From contig CAZIMS010000001.1 of NCBI GenBank assembly GCA_964540515.1, forward strand, positions 62,001 to 126,000: a stretch of 64,000 nt of DNA, read 5' to 3'. Position 1 is the stretch's first letter, and the number at the start of each line of letters is the position of its first letter. The stretch comes from JAOAGA01 sp964540515. GTDB taxonomy: Bacteria; CALINM01. Made by a program: the position numbers and the translations under genes. Shown piece by piece: positions 53,092 through 61,123 of this stretch. The notes below the pieces were generated by a model that saw only the letters and a list, made by a program, of their open reading frames with translations, was not told the DNA's origin and did no database searches.

Positions 53092-55104
53092 TTATAGAAG
53101 CGGTGCAATAACTAGTGATACTACACTCATAAGCTTAATAAGAATGTTCATAGAAGGACCAGATGTATCTTTAAAGGGGTCACCAACTGTATCACCAACA
53201 ACGGCTGCCTTATGAGGATCAGAACCTTTACCACCAAAGTTGCCAGCCTCTATATATTTTTTAGCATTATCCCAAGCTCCACCTGCGTTTGCCATCATCA
53301 GAGCTAAAAGGACTCCAGCTACAACTGCTCCAGCTAAAAGACCTGCTAAAGCTTCTGGTCCTAATATAAAACCGACTAAAACAGGTGCTATAACAGCTGT
53401 AACACCAGGCAATATCATCTCTCTTAAGGCTGCCTTAGTACTAATATCAACACAGGTTGCTGGATCTGGTTTTACGCCAGGTTTTCCTTCTAAAAGGCCT
53501 GGGATCTCTCTAAACTGTCTTCTAATCTCTTGAACCATATCATAGGCAGCTCTACCAACTGAGGTCATTGTAAAAGCACCTATTAAGAAAGGAATTATGC
53601 CACCTAAAAGAAGACCTATAACAACCTTTGGTTGTGTTAAATCTATTGTAAAATTTGGATATTTAACCATAATAGCCTGTTTATAAGCCACAAAGAGGGC
53701 AAGAGCTGTAAGAGCTGCTGAACCGATAGCAAAACCTTTACCTATAGCTGCAGTTGTATTTCCAAGGGAGTCAAGCTTATCTGTAATCTTTCTAACATCT
53801 TTACCTAACTCTGCCATCTCGGTGATACCACCAGCGTTATCGGCAATAGGTCCATAAGCATCAACAGACATTACAAGTCCAACAGTTGCAAGCATTCCAA
53901 CACCAGCAACGCCTATTCCATAAACACCAGCTACTGCATTAGCTATAAAAATAGCTACACAGATAAAGAATACAGGTATAGCTGTACTTTCTAATCCAAC
54001 TGCCATACCAGAAATGATATTTGTTGCTGGACCACTCTGGCTCTGTTCAGCAATTTTCTGTATGGGTTTACTTGATGTGTAATATTCTGTAACAAGACCA
54101 ATTATAACACCAATTACGTTACCAACCAAAACAGCAATAAAAACTGAGTTTTTAACATCTAAAAAGTACGTGACTATCCAAGCAAAGATAAGGAATAGTG
54201 CAGATGAAGAGAAAGTAGCATTTCTTAGAGCTGCGGCAGGGCCTGATTTAGCAAAAACCTTCATCATCCCAATGCTTATAATTGAAGCAAGTATACCAAC
54301 ACCGGCATAGGCAATAGGAAGAACCATAAGATGAAATTTTGAGCCTAAAGATGCCTCTAATGAACCAGGTATAACTGTAGCACCGATAGCTAAGGTTGCT
54401 ATGATAGCACCAACATAGGACTCAAAAATATCAGCACCCATACCTGCCACATCACCAACATTATCACCTACGTTATCGGCGATAACACCTGGGTTTCTTG
54501 GATCGTCCTCAGGGATTCCTGCTTCAACCTTACCAACAAGGTCAGATCCAACATCGGCAGCTTTAGTATAAATTCCACCACCAACCCTTGCGAAAAGGGC
54601 TATAGAGGAAGCTCCCATGGCATAACCATTTATAATTGATGCATTTTCTGGCTCACCAAAAATTATAAAAAAGACGCCAACACCCAAAAGACCTAAACCA
54701 GCAACCGCCATACCCATTACGGCACCACCATTGAAAGCAACCATTAAAGCTGAGCCTTCACCATGCTCCTTAGCAGCCCATGAAGTTCTAACGTTTGCTT
54801 TCACCGCAGCCTTCATACCAAAGATACCTGCTAAGATTGATGAGAGTCCGCCACAAATGTATGCTATGGCTGTCTGAACATTTAAGAATACTCCTAATAA
54901 TACTGCAACAATAGCAAGAAATATAGCAAGGCTTTTATACTCTCTTTTGAGGAATGCCATAGCACCTTCTTCAATTAAGCCAGCTATCTCCTGCATTCTT
55001 TCATTACCTGCTGGTTTGGCTGCTATTGCGCTGAAAAGCCCAAAAGCGATTATAATGCCAAGAATCCCAAGGGCAGGTAAAACGTACAGCAACAAATTAT
55101 CCAT
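53092..55104 (-). CDS. hppA: Membrane-bound ion-pumping pyrophosphatase, K+-dependent type
   Basis: A 670-residue membrane pyrophosphatase with about 16 helices. The substrate site is seen in DVGSDLVGKVEAGIPEDDPR and DNVGDNVGDVAGMGADIFES, and near the C-terminus in GDTVGDPFKDTSGPSMN. In GNTTAAIGKGFAIGSA the residue that is lysine in K+-independent enzymes is alanine, so the enzyme should need K+. Whether it pumps H+ or Na+ cannot be settled by eye. It recovers energy from pyrophosphate released in biosynthesis. Confidence 0.95.
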   Translation of the reverse strand: MDNLLLYVLPALGILGIIIAFGLFSAIAAKPAGNERMQEIAGLIEEGAMAFLKREYKSLAIFLAIVAVLLGVFLNVQTAIAYICGGLSSILAGIFGMKAAVKANVRTSWAAKEHGEGSALMVAFNGGAVMGMAVAGLGLLGVGVFFIIFGEPENASIINGYAMGASSIALFARVGGGIYTKAADVGSDLVGKVEAGIPEDDPRNPGVIADNVGDNVGDVAGMGADIFESYVGAIIATLAIGATVIPGSLEASLGSKFHLMVLPIAYAGVGILASIISIGMMKVFAKSGPAAALRNATFSSSALFLIFAWIVTYFLDVKNSVFIAVLVGNVIGVIIGLVTEYYTSSKPIQKIAEQSQSGPATNIISGMAVGLESTAIPVFFICVAIFIANAVAGVYGIGVAGVGMLATVGLVMSVDAYGPIADNAGGITEMAELGKDVRKITDKLDSLGNTTAAIGKGFAIGSAALTALALFVAYKQAIMVKYPNFTIDLTQPKVVIGLLLGGIIPFLIGAFTMTSVGRAAYDMVQEIRRQFREIPGLLEGKPGVKPDPATCVDISTKAALREMILPGVTAVIAPVLVGFILGPEALAGLLAGAVVAGVLLALMMANAGGAWDNAKKYIEAGNFGGKGSDPHKAAVVGDTVGDPFKDTSGPSMNILIKLMSVVSLVIAPLL

Positions 55105-55173
55105 CTTTTCCCCCCTGCATAAAGTTTTTTAGAGCAAATATTTAATACCACTTTAAACCTTTTTTTGTCAAGA

Positions 55174-56796
55174 TTATTTTAATCTTCCTAAGCTTTCTAC
55201 TTTTACCTTGAAAACAAAGTCGTAGTTGAGAATATCATTCCAATCCCAACCTTTTTTTGTTGACCTTGTATCGTCTCCATCGCCAAAGGGATTACCGGGA
55301 ATATAAAACCAGTTCATTATTGCCTCTCCTGAACGTCTAAGCACAATCCAGTATTTTTTTGGCTCTAAGATAGCATCTTCATCAAATCTAAAATTAACCC
55401 AGTAGTAGCCAGGTTTTCTTTCAATATCTTTTAAAAATAAGAGCTCTGACCTTATACCTTTTAAGTAAGGTCTACCATTTGCGTCTTCAAGTATATCAAT
55501 ATAAATAGCACCATCTCCGCCAAACTTATGCATTGCTAAAGAAACCTCTTTTAGTATTACCCTTTCTTTTATCTCAAATCTTTGGGAATAAATATCAGAA
55601 GAAGTAACATACTCTGCTGTCTCCTTATCCAGTATCCTCTGTCCTTTATCATCTTTTGTTAAGAATAGGTTTACTAAGTTTGGAAAGTCCATATTTCCAA
55701 AGACATAAATCTTATCTCTTTTTTCTTCTGGTCTCTCTAATATCACCTCAGGCAATTTTGTTAAAAGGGCCTTGTAACTATTGCTTGCTATATATGCCCT
55801 CGGCGTATCTTCAGAGGAATAAAGCGTTATATCCATATTATCTGATAAATATCTTACTGTGATTTCTTCCTCATAAAGTGGAAGGTTAGGGTTAGCACTC
55901 CAAGAGTCATTAACCTCATTGGAGTCAACCCCATGAGTTTGTTTTATATGTCTTGTAGACACAAAGTTTTTAGTCTGTTGTGGGTCAAAGGGTAGCCAAC
56001 CATAGCTTGGAAAATAAACTTCTATCCATGCATGCCCTCCCTGTCCCATGCTTTGCACGAGGTAGCCTTCCTTACCAAGGGGTATCTTCCATTGTTCTTT
56101 CAAGGTTATGCCACCAACTATTCTTGCTGGAATGTTTAAAGCCCTGAGTAAAGCAATAGATAGATGGGCTATGTTTTGACAGTTACCCGTTTTTTTCTCA
56201 ATGGTAAATATGGCATCGTATCTTTCTGGGTTATAGCTATACTTTACATTGTCTGTAACATAATTAATGGTTCTATTAACAACATCAAAAAGGTTTGTTG
56301 TATTTTCAGATAATTTTTTTGCTACAGCCTTTATTCTTTCATCATCAGATTGAACAAGAGCTGTGGCCTTCAGATATCTCTGATCTACCTTAAGAGGCTC
56401 TTTGATAGGAAAGGTATCATCAAAGGTTAGCTCCTTTAAGTCATTTACCTTTTTAACAACAAAACTTATTTTTACATCAATATCTTTACTAACACTTTCA
56501 AAATGCACTACCTTAAAAGTATTACCTTCTTTATCTCTCTCCTCTTCCATCTTTATTGGCTTAGTAGAAAAATCTATATCAATCTTCTCTAACTCTTGTT
56601 TAGTTAATGCTGTGCTGTAATTAGTTGGCAAAGCAAACCTATACTTCAATATCCTTAATGGCTGACCTATCTTAAAGGTTACATTTTGAGTAACCTCCAT
56701 CCTTGAAAACATCTCGCCCTTCAGCAAAAGAGTTTTACAATAGCCCTTATTGCACAACAAAAGGAGTAAAATAATGACAATAATCAGCCTTTTCAT
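55174..56796 (-). CDS. Secreted transglutaminase-like (cysteine protease fold) protein
   Basis: A 540-residue exported protein with signal peptide KRLIIVIILLLLLCNKGYC. The transglutaminase core lies at about residues 205-285: the catalytic cysteine in GNCQNIAHLSIALLRAL, histidine in GGHAWIEVYFPSYGW and aspartate in PFDPQQ. The N-terminal and long C-terminal parts (a beta-rich region from about 380, FDEDAILEPKKYWIVLRRSG) have no family I recognise. A role in processing or crosslinking surface peptides is possible. It lies 4 bases after the MidA-like gene on the same strand. Confidence 0.85.
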   Translation of the reverse strand: MKRLIIVIILLLLLCNKGYCKTLLLKGEMFSRMEVTQNVTFKIGQPLRILKYRFALPTNYSTALTKQELEKIDIDFSTKPIKMEEERDKEGNTFKVVHFESVSKDIDVKISFVVKKVNDLKELTFDDTFPIKEPLKVDQRYLKATALVQSDDERIKAVAKKLSENTTNLFDVVNRTINYVTDNVKYSYNPERYDAIFTIEKKTGNCQNIAHLSIALLRALNIPARIVGGITLKEQWKIPLGKEGYLVQSMGQGGHAWIEVYFPSYGWLPFDPQQTKNFVSTRHIKQTHGVDSNEVNDSWSANPNLPLYEEEITVRYLSDNMDITLYSSEDTPRAYIASNSYKALLTKLPEVILERPEEKRDKIYVFGNMDFPNLVNLFLTKDDKGQRILDKETAEYVTSSDIYSQRFEIKERVILKEVSLAMHKFGGDGAIYIDILEDANGRPYLKGIRSELLFLKDIERKPGYYWVNFRFDEDAILEPKKYWIVLRRSGEAIMNWFYIPGNPFGDGDDTRSTKKGWDWNDILNYDFVFKVKVESLGRLK

Positions 56797-56800
56797 AAAA

Positions 56801-57916
56801 TTATAAGTTTTTTTTATAATCTCTAATACTAAACCCTTTATACTCTTTTTTATCTATGCCCCTTTTTTGGCAGAGAAACTTAAACACATAGCCCATTGAG
56901 TGAAGAATCAGATTTTTTATCTTTGCTATCTCAGCCTCATACTCTTTCTGAGTTAATCCATTTCTTAGAGCCTCTATCTCCTCTAAAATACCACAGCCCA
57001 TAAGAAAATACTGTTGATCTGTAAAACCAACAGTATCAAAGCCTAACATCTCACCTGTTTTTGAAAATAATGAAAAATTTATATGAGCAGTAATATCTTT
57101 ATCCCCCACAAGTTCATAGGGGTTCTCATCGGCTAAATGATTTTTATAGCACATAAGAGTACCCTTTCTTCTATGAGAGAAAAAAAACTCCTCCTGGCTA
57201 TAACCATAATCAATTATCAGAGAAAAGCCTTTAGTTATATTATTAAGAATGTTTTTATAGAAAGACAATGAAGAAGGAGATAACTCAAACCTAAAGCCTG
57301 GTGGAATATTAATATTCCAAAAATCTATAAACTCTCTCAACTCATTAGTAAGAGGCATCAAAACCTCACTAAAAATACCCCTATCATAGATTACCCCAAC
57401 TTGCTTAAGATTATCGTCAATGTTCTCAATTATTTCTACAGGGAAACTATCAAACAACTCATTACAATAAAAAATACCTTCCAAAGGCTTAAGTTCCTGG
57501 GGATCATTTAAAAAGATAACCTCTTTATAATAATCCCTAACTTCTCGGTACTGTATATCTCTAAAAGATTTATGGGGCTCAATGATTATAAGCTTAAGGA
57601 AGATATCTTTTTTTCGTAAGTACTCACCAATATCCTTAGCCAAATGCCCTCTGCCTGCCCCAGCTTCAATGAGAAACAAATCAGTAGTTCCCATAGCTTC
57701 CAAAAACTCTATAATCTGTTTCGCCAATGTATGACCAAAGATACTATGCACACAGGGGCTTGTATAAAAATCTCCAGCCTTACCTATAGGTAAATAACTC
57801 TTTCTATAATAACCCCATTTTGGATGGTAAAGACAGAGATCCATAAAACGAGAGAAGGTAATAGGACCGTTCTTTTCAATCTCTTCGATTATTAAATCTT
57901 GTAGCTCCTTTCCCAT
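56801..57916 (-). CDS. MidA/NDUFAF7-like SAM-dependent methyltransferase (COG1565)
   Basis: A 371-residue protein of the DUF185 family. Marks are ITFSRFMDLCLYHPKWGYYR, GKAGDFYTSPCVHSIFGHTL, LIEAGAGRGHLAKDIGEYL (SAM-binding glycines) and LIIDYGYSQEEFF. The eukaryotic member NDUFAF7 methylates an arginine in the NuoD homologue NDUFS2 during complex I assembly. With two NuoD proteins encoded in this window, a complex I target is a reasonable guess, not shown here. Confidence 0.85.
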   Translation of the reverse strand: MGKELQDLIIEEIEKNGPITFSRFMDLCLYHPKWGYYRKSYLPIGKAGDFYTSPCVHSIFGHTLAKQIIEFLEAMGTTDLFLIEAGAGRGHLAKDIGEYLRKKDIFLKLIIIEPHKSFRDIQYREVRDYYKEVIFLNDPQELKPLEGIFYCNELFDSFPVEIIENIDDNLKQVGVIYDRGIFSEVLMPLTNELREFIDFWNINIPPGFRFELSPSSLSFYKNILNNITKGFSLIIDYGYSQEEFFFSHRRKGTLMCYKNHLADENPYELVGDKDITAHINFSLFSKTGEMLGFDTVGFTDQQYFLMGCGILEEIEALRNGLTQKEYEAEIAKIKNLILHSMGYVFKFLCQKRGIDKKEYKGFSIRDYKKNL

Positions 57917-57920
57917 CTAT

Positions 57921-59087
57921 TTAGGTCCTTAACAGATTAGCATTCATTATTGCCCTAACAAAAAAATGTATAGCATATCTCATCACCGTCTCATCAAAGT
58001 CATAAAAGGGGCTATGAAGTGATAGACTTTTTTCTTTCTTGCCACCAAAAAATATATAGGCTCCTTTAACTTTCTCGAGATAAACAGAGAAATCCTCAGA
58101 ACCCATAAGTGGTTTTAACTCTACAAGACTATTATGTCCTAAGTAAGTATTTGCAACCTCTTTTAAATATTGACATACAGTTCTATCATTTTTTAATGAA
58201 GGGTAGCAGTTTACATAACTAAAATCTACCTTAGCACCATAACCCTCTGCAATTGAGCAGATAAGCTTATTTATTTTTTCCGGTAACTTATCCCTTAAAG
58301 TATTGCTGAAAGTTCTTACAGTGCCCTTAATCTCAACTATATCAGGAATAATATTAAAGGCATAACCTCCTTTTATCTCGCCGCAGGATATAACTAAAGG
58401 CTCAAGGGGAGATACCATACGAGAGACAATGTCATTGAGAGAGCAGACAATCTTTGAGGCTACCAGTATTGTATCAACCGTTTTCTCAGGTGCTGAGGCG
58501 TGCCCACCTTCACCTGTAATCCTTATAACAAACTCGTCACAACTTGCCATAGCAGGACCTTCGATTATCGCAATCTTACCTAAGCTAATATCAGGAATTA
58601 TATGGAAACCTAAGATCATATCGATATCTTCAAGAACTCCCTCCTTAACAAGATATACAGCCCCTCCTTGAGGCGGTTTTTCCTCTGCGGGCTGAAAAAT
58701 AAACCTTATCTTGCCAGATAACTTATCTTTAATTTTAGTGAGAAGTAATGCCAATCCTATAACTATGGCCATATGTCCATCGTGCCCACAGGCGTGCATA
58801 AAACCAACGTTTTCAGAAGTAAAGTCAAGATTTGTCTTCTCTTCTATAGGTAAGGCATCCATATCTGCCCTAATAGCAATGTTGAGACCCTTCTTGCCTG
58901 TATCCAAATCAGCCACAATTCCAGTCCCAAAAACCTTTTTTGGTGTCAAGCCCATCTCATCTAATCTTTCATAGACATATTGTGATGTTTTAAACTCCTT
59001 GTAGGCTGGTTCTGGAATAGAATGAAGGGCTCTTCTAACTCCCACAACATAGGGAAAGATATGTTCGGTTAGCTCTTTTATTTCCAT
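57921..59087 (-). CDS. M20D-family amidohydrolase
   Basis: A 388-residue zinc/manganese peptidase-like enzyme of the N-acyl-amino-acid hydrolase (HipO/IAA-hydrolase) group. Metal ligands are visible in MHACGHDGHMAIVIGLA near residue 100, the catalytic glutamate pair in QPAEEKPPQGG and the C-terminal ligand in LMGSEDFSVYLEK. Substrate is likely an N-acyl amino acid; which one cannot be told. ATG at 59087 after GAGGAG. Confidence 0.9.
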   Translation of the reverse strand: MEIKELTEHIFPYVVGVRRALHSIPEPAYKEFKTSQYVYERLDEMGLTPKKVFGTGIVADLDTGKKGLNIAIRADMDALPIEEKTNLDFTSENVGFMHACGHDGHMAIVIGLALLLTKIKDKLSGKIRFIFQPAEEKPPQGGAVYLVKEGVLEDIDMILGFHIIPDISLGKIAIIEGPAMASCDEFVIRITGEGGHASAPEKTVDTILVASKIVCSLNDIVSRMVSPLEPLVISCGEIKGGYAFNIIPDIVEIKGTVRTFSNTLRDKLPEKINKLICSIAEGYGAKVDFSYVNCYPSLKNDRTVCQYLKEVANTYLGHNSLVELKPLMGSEDFSVYLEKVKGAYIFFGGKKEKSLSLHSPFYDFDETVMRYAIHFFVRAIMNANLLRT

Positions 59088-59161
59088 AAACTCCTCTTAT
59101 CTAATTCTTATCTCCTACAAATTTTATATCATTTAGAACTAAAAAGCAAAATACAGCTTTT

Positions 59162-59190
59162 TTGAAAAAAAAAATCAACTTTGTTATACT
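59162..59190 (+). promoter_or_regulatory. Promoter of the SAP-like/SAM synthetase operon
   Basis: TTGAAA (59162-59167), a 17-base spacer and TATACT (59185-59190). The transcript would begin near 59197 and carry the strong ribosome binding site of the next gene. Confidence 0.65.
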
Positions 59191-59233
59191 TTAAACATGA
59201 AAGTTTTTATTTCATAAAAGGAGGTGATGGCTT

Positions 59234-59440
59234 ATGCACATAAATGAGGTAAGAAAGATAGCAAAAAACTTTGGTGTTAACTCTCTTAAGATGAAGAAGT
59301 CTGAGCTTATAAAGGCTATTCAAAAGGCAGAAGGCAATTTTGATTGTTATGGTACCACAAAAGATGGTTTCTGTGATCAGCAAAGTTGTTTGTGGTATCA
59401 AGATTGTTTAGCTGAATCAAAAAAGACTCTAAGTAAGTGA
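59234..59440 (+). CDS. SAP/Rho-N-like small protein
   Basis: A 68-residue protein. Residues 1-32 (INEVRKIAKNFGVNSLKMKK-type) form a SAP or Rho-N-like helix pair, a nucleic-acid-binding fold. The C-terminal half, FDCYGTTKDGFCDQQSCLWYQDCL, read in pieces, contains four cysteines that could bind a metal. The ribosome binding site AAAAGGAGGTGAT is complementary to the 3' end of 16S rRNA over 12 or more bases, among the strongest in the window, so the protein may be abundant. An out-of-frame ATG at 59227 yields only six codons. It overlaps or abuts the SAM synthetase gene. Confidence 0.8.
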   Translation: MHINEVRKIAKNFGVNSLKMKKSELIKAIQKAEGNFDCYGTTKDGFCDQQSCLWYQDCLAESKKTLSK

Positions 59441-59448
59441 TAAATGGT

Positions 59449-60645
59449 ATGATTAATTTAGAAGAGCTCGAGGGGAGATCCATTAAATCTTTCGATGTTG
59501 AGATTGTTGAAAGAAAAGGGGTAGGGCATCCTGATACAATATGTGATAATTTAGCAGAGGAGATATCTAAAAAACTCTCTAAAACATATCTTTCCATAGC
59601 GGGTAAGGTGCTGCATTACAATATCGACAAGATCCTTCTTTCGGCAGGTAAAACCAAGAAAGCATTTGCTGGTGGAAGCTTTCTTGAGCCCATAAAAATA
59701 TTTGTTGGCGACAGAGCAACTTATAAATATGGTGATATCGAAATCCCTGTAAATAACACGGTTAAGTCTTCCATAAAAAATTGGTTCAAAAGACACATAA
59801 GATATTTAGAACCAAAGCATATAAAAACAACTGTATTGCTTAAGGAAGGCTCAGAAGAGCTTACTAGTATTTTTAAAGATAAAAAAAAACTTTTGTCTGC
59901 CAATGACACATCAACCGGGGTTGGCTATTATCCTTTAACGCCATTAGAAAACATCACATTAGAGATAGAAAGATATCTCAACTCTGCAATTTTCAAAGAA
60001 AAACATCCATACACAGGCGAAGATGTAAAAGTTATGTCTCTAAGAGAGAAAAAAAACCTTAATATAACCATAGCTATGCCCTTTTTATCAAAATTTATTA
60101 GAAACGAAAAAGAATACTTCTCATTAAAAGATATCGTCTTAAAGAAGCTAGAGGTATTTATTGCCTCAAGATGGAGAGAAGGTAAGGTTAATATAGACCT
60201 TAACACACTTGATAAAAAGGGAGCTGGTATCGAAGGTATATACCTGACATTGACTGGTACCTCTGCAGAAGATGCAGACTCTGGCGAAGTAGGTAGAGGA
60301 AATAGGGCAAACGGCTTAATATCATTTATGAGACCTCACACGAGTGAGGCAGTTGCTGGCAAGAATCCTGTTAGTCATATAGGTAAGATTTATAATTTCT
60401 TTGCCTTCTATTTAGCAGAGAGGGTCTATAAAAATTTTGAGAACTTAGAAGAGATATACATTTACATTTTAAGCCGTATAGGTACTCCCATCGATAACCC
60501 TCTTTGCCTATATTGTAAGATATTGCCTTCAAAGAAAATTCCAAAGCCCTACTACAAAAAAATCTCAGCCTTTTTAAAGAAGGAAATGAAAAAGATAAAT
60601 ACCTTTTGCGACAAAATTGTATCAGGCAAAATTTCAATAGTATAG
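59449..60645 (+). CDS. mat: Archaeal-type S-adenosylmethionine synthetase
   Basis: A 398-residue enzyme of the archaeal MAT family (distinct from bacterial MetK). It shows EIVERKGVGHPDTICDNLAE at the start, FAGGSFLEPIKIFVGDRAT, SANDTSTGVGYYPLTPLE, TGTSAEDADSGEVGRGNRAN and ISFMRPHTSEAVAGKNPVSH. The frame extends to a GTG at 59437 inside the previous gene; the ATG at 59449 is chosen because it starts MINLEELEGRSIKSFDVEIV. It makes SAM from methionine and ATP. Presence in a bacterium suggests old gene transfer. Confidence 0.92.
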   Translation: MINLEELEGRSIKSFDVEIVERKGVGHPDTICDNLAEEISKKLSKTYLSIAGKVLHYNIDKILLSAGKTKKAFAGGSFLEPIKIFVGDRATYKYGDIEIPVNNTVKSSIKNWFKRHIRYLEPKHIKTTVLLKEGSEELTSIFKDKKKLLSANDTSTGVGYYPLTPLENITLEIERYLNSAIFKEKHPYTGEDVKVMSLREKKNLNITIAMPFLSKFIRNEKEYFSLKDIVLKKLEVFIASRWREGKVNIDLNTLDKKGAGIEGIYLTLTGTSAEDADSGEVGRGNRANGLISFMRPHTSEAVAGKNPVSHIGKIYNFFAFYLAERVYKNFENLEEIYIYILSRIGTPIDNPLCLYCKILPSKKIPKPYYKKISAFLKKEMKKINTFCDKIVSGKISIV

Positions 60646-61123
60646 ATTCTTTAATTTGGGACCTCCTTTTATATTTGGCAAAATACTCACTGTAGGTACT
60701 GTTAATAACCTAAAAAGCCCAATATAAATCAGCCTTAGACTTTCAAATATTAAATTCTCTTATAATAACAGAAAAGACATGATACCTATCATACCTATCA
60801 AAAAATAAAGAAAAAATAATAGAAATTAATAGATGAGTAATGAAGGTGCACAATTTTTAAGTTATAAGTGGTGGGTGATAAGAGATACGTAAGGTTGCAA
60901 TCCCTTTAAAACAGATCTAAATTCCTACTAACAAATGAGCCAGCTATTTATGAATTTAAAACATGTAAAAATGGCATTTTTATGTAGTCCAATCTAACTA
61001 AACACCTTTGTCATAAGCTGGCATTTTTTATCTTTATTTAACCTTTTGTGACACTTTTTAATTATTAATTTTGATATTTAGCAATCAAGTTGTTACTGCT
61101 TAATTTTGCAGAAGTACCTTTCT
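60646..61123. other. Gene-free gap between convergent mat and uvrB
   Basis: A stretch of 478 bases without a convincing coding frame. It contains a tandem 9-base repeat (ATACCTATC twice, 60782-60799), and a folded region at 60933-61026 described separately. Both neighbouring genes point into it, so promoters are not expected, and no clear simple terminator is seen next to either gene. Confidence 0.7.
60933..61030 (+). ncRNA. Possible structured RNA in the mat-uvrB gap
   Basis: GCCAGCT (60939-60945) pairs with AGCTGGC (61016-61022). Outer AAAT/ATTT and inner TATG/CATA pairs extend the stem to about 15 bp with small bulges. Inside lies a 10-bp hairpin at 60963-60985 (loop GGC, two G-U pairs). 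A run of six T follows the right arm. The fold is seen in the sequence; existence of a transcript is a guess, and no promoter was identified. Confidence 0.3.

Noticed and set aside
60888..60912. tRNA T-arm-like GGTTGCAATCC
   Set aside because: The loop lacks the TTC start and no acceptor, D or anticodon arms can be drawn around it.
60891..60925. CRISPR-repeat-like sequence (GTTGCAATCCCTTTAAAAC) in the mat-uvrB gap
   Set aside because: Only one copy is present, with no spacing pattern and no cas genes in the window.
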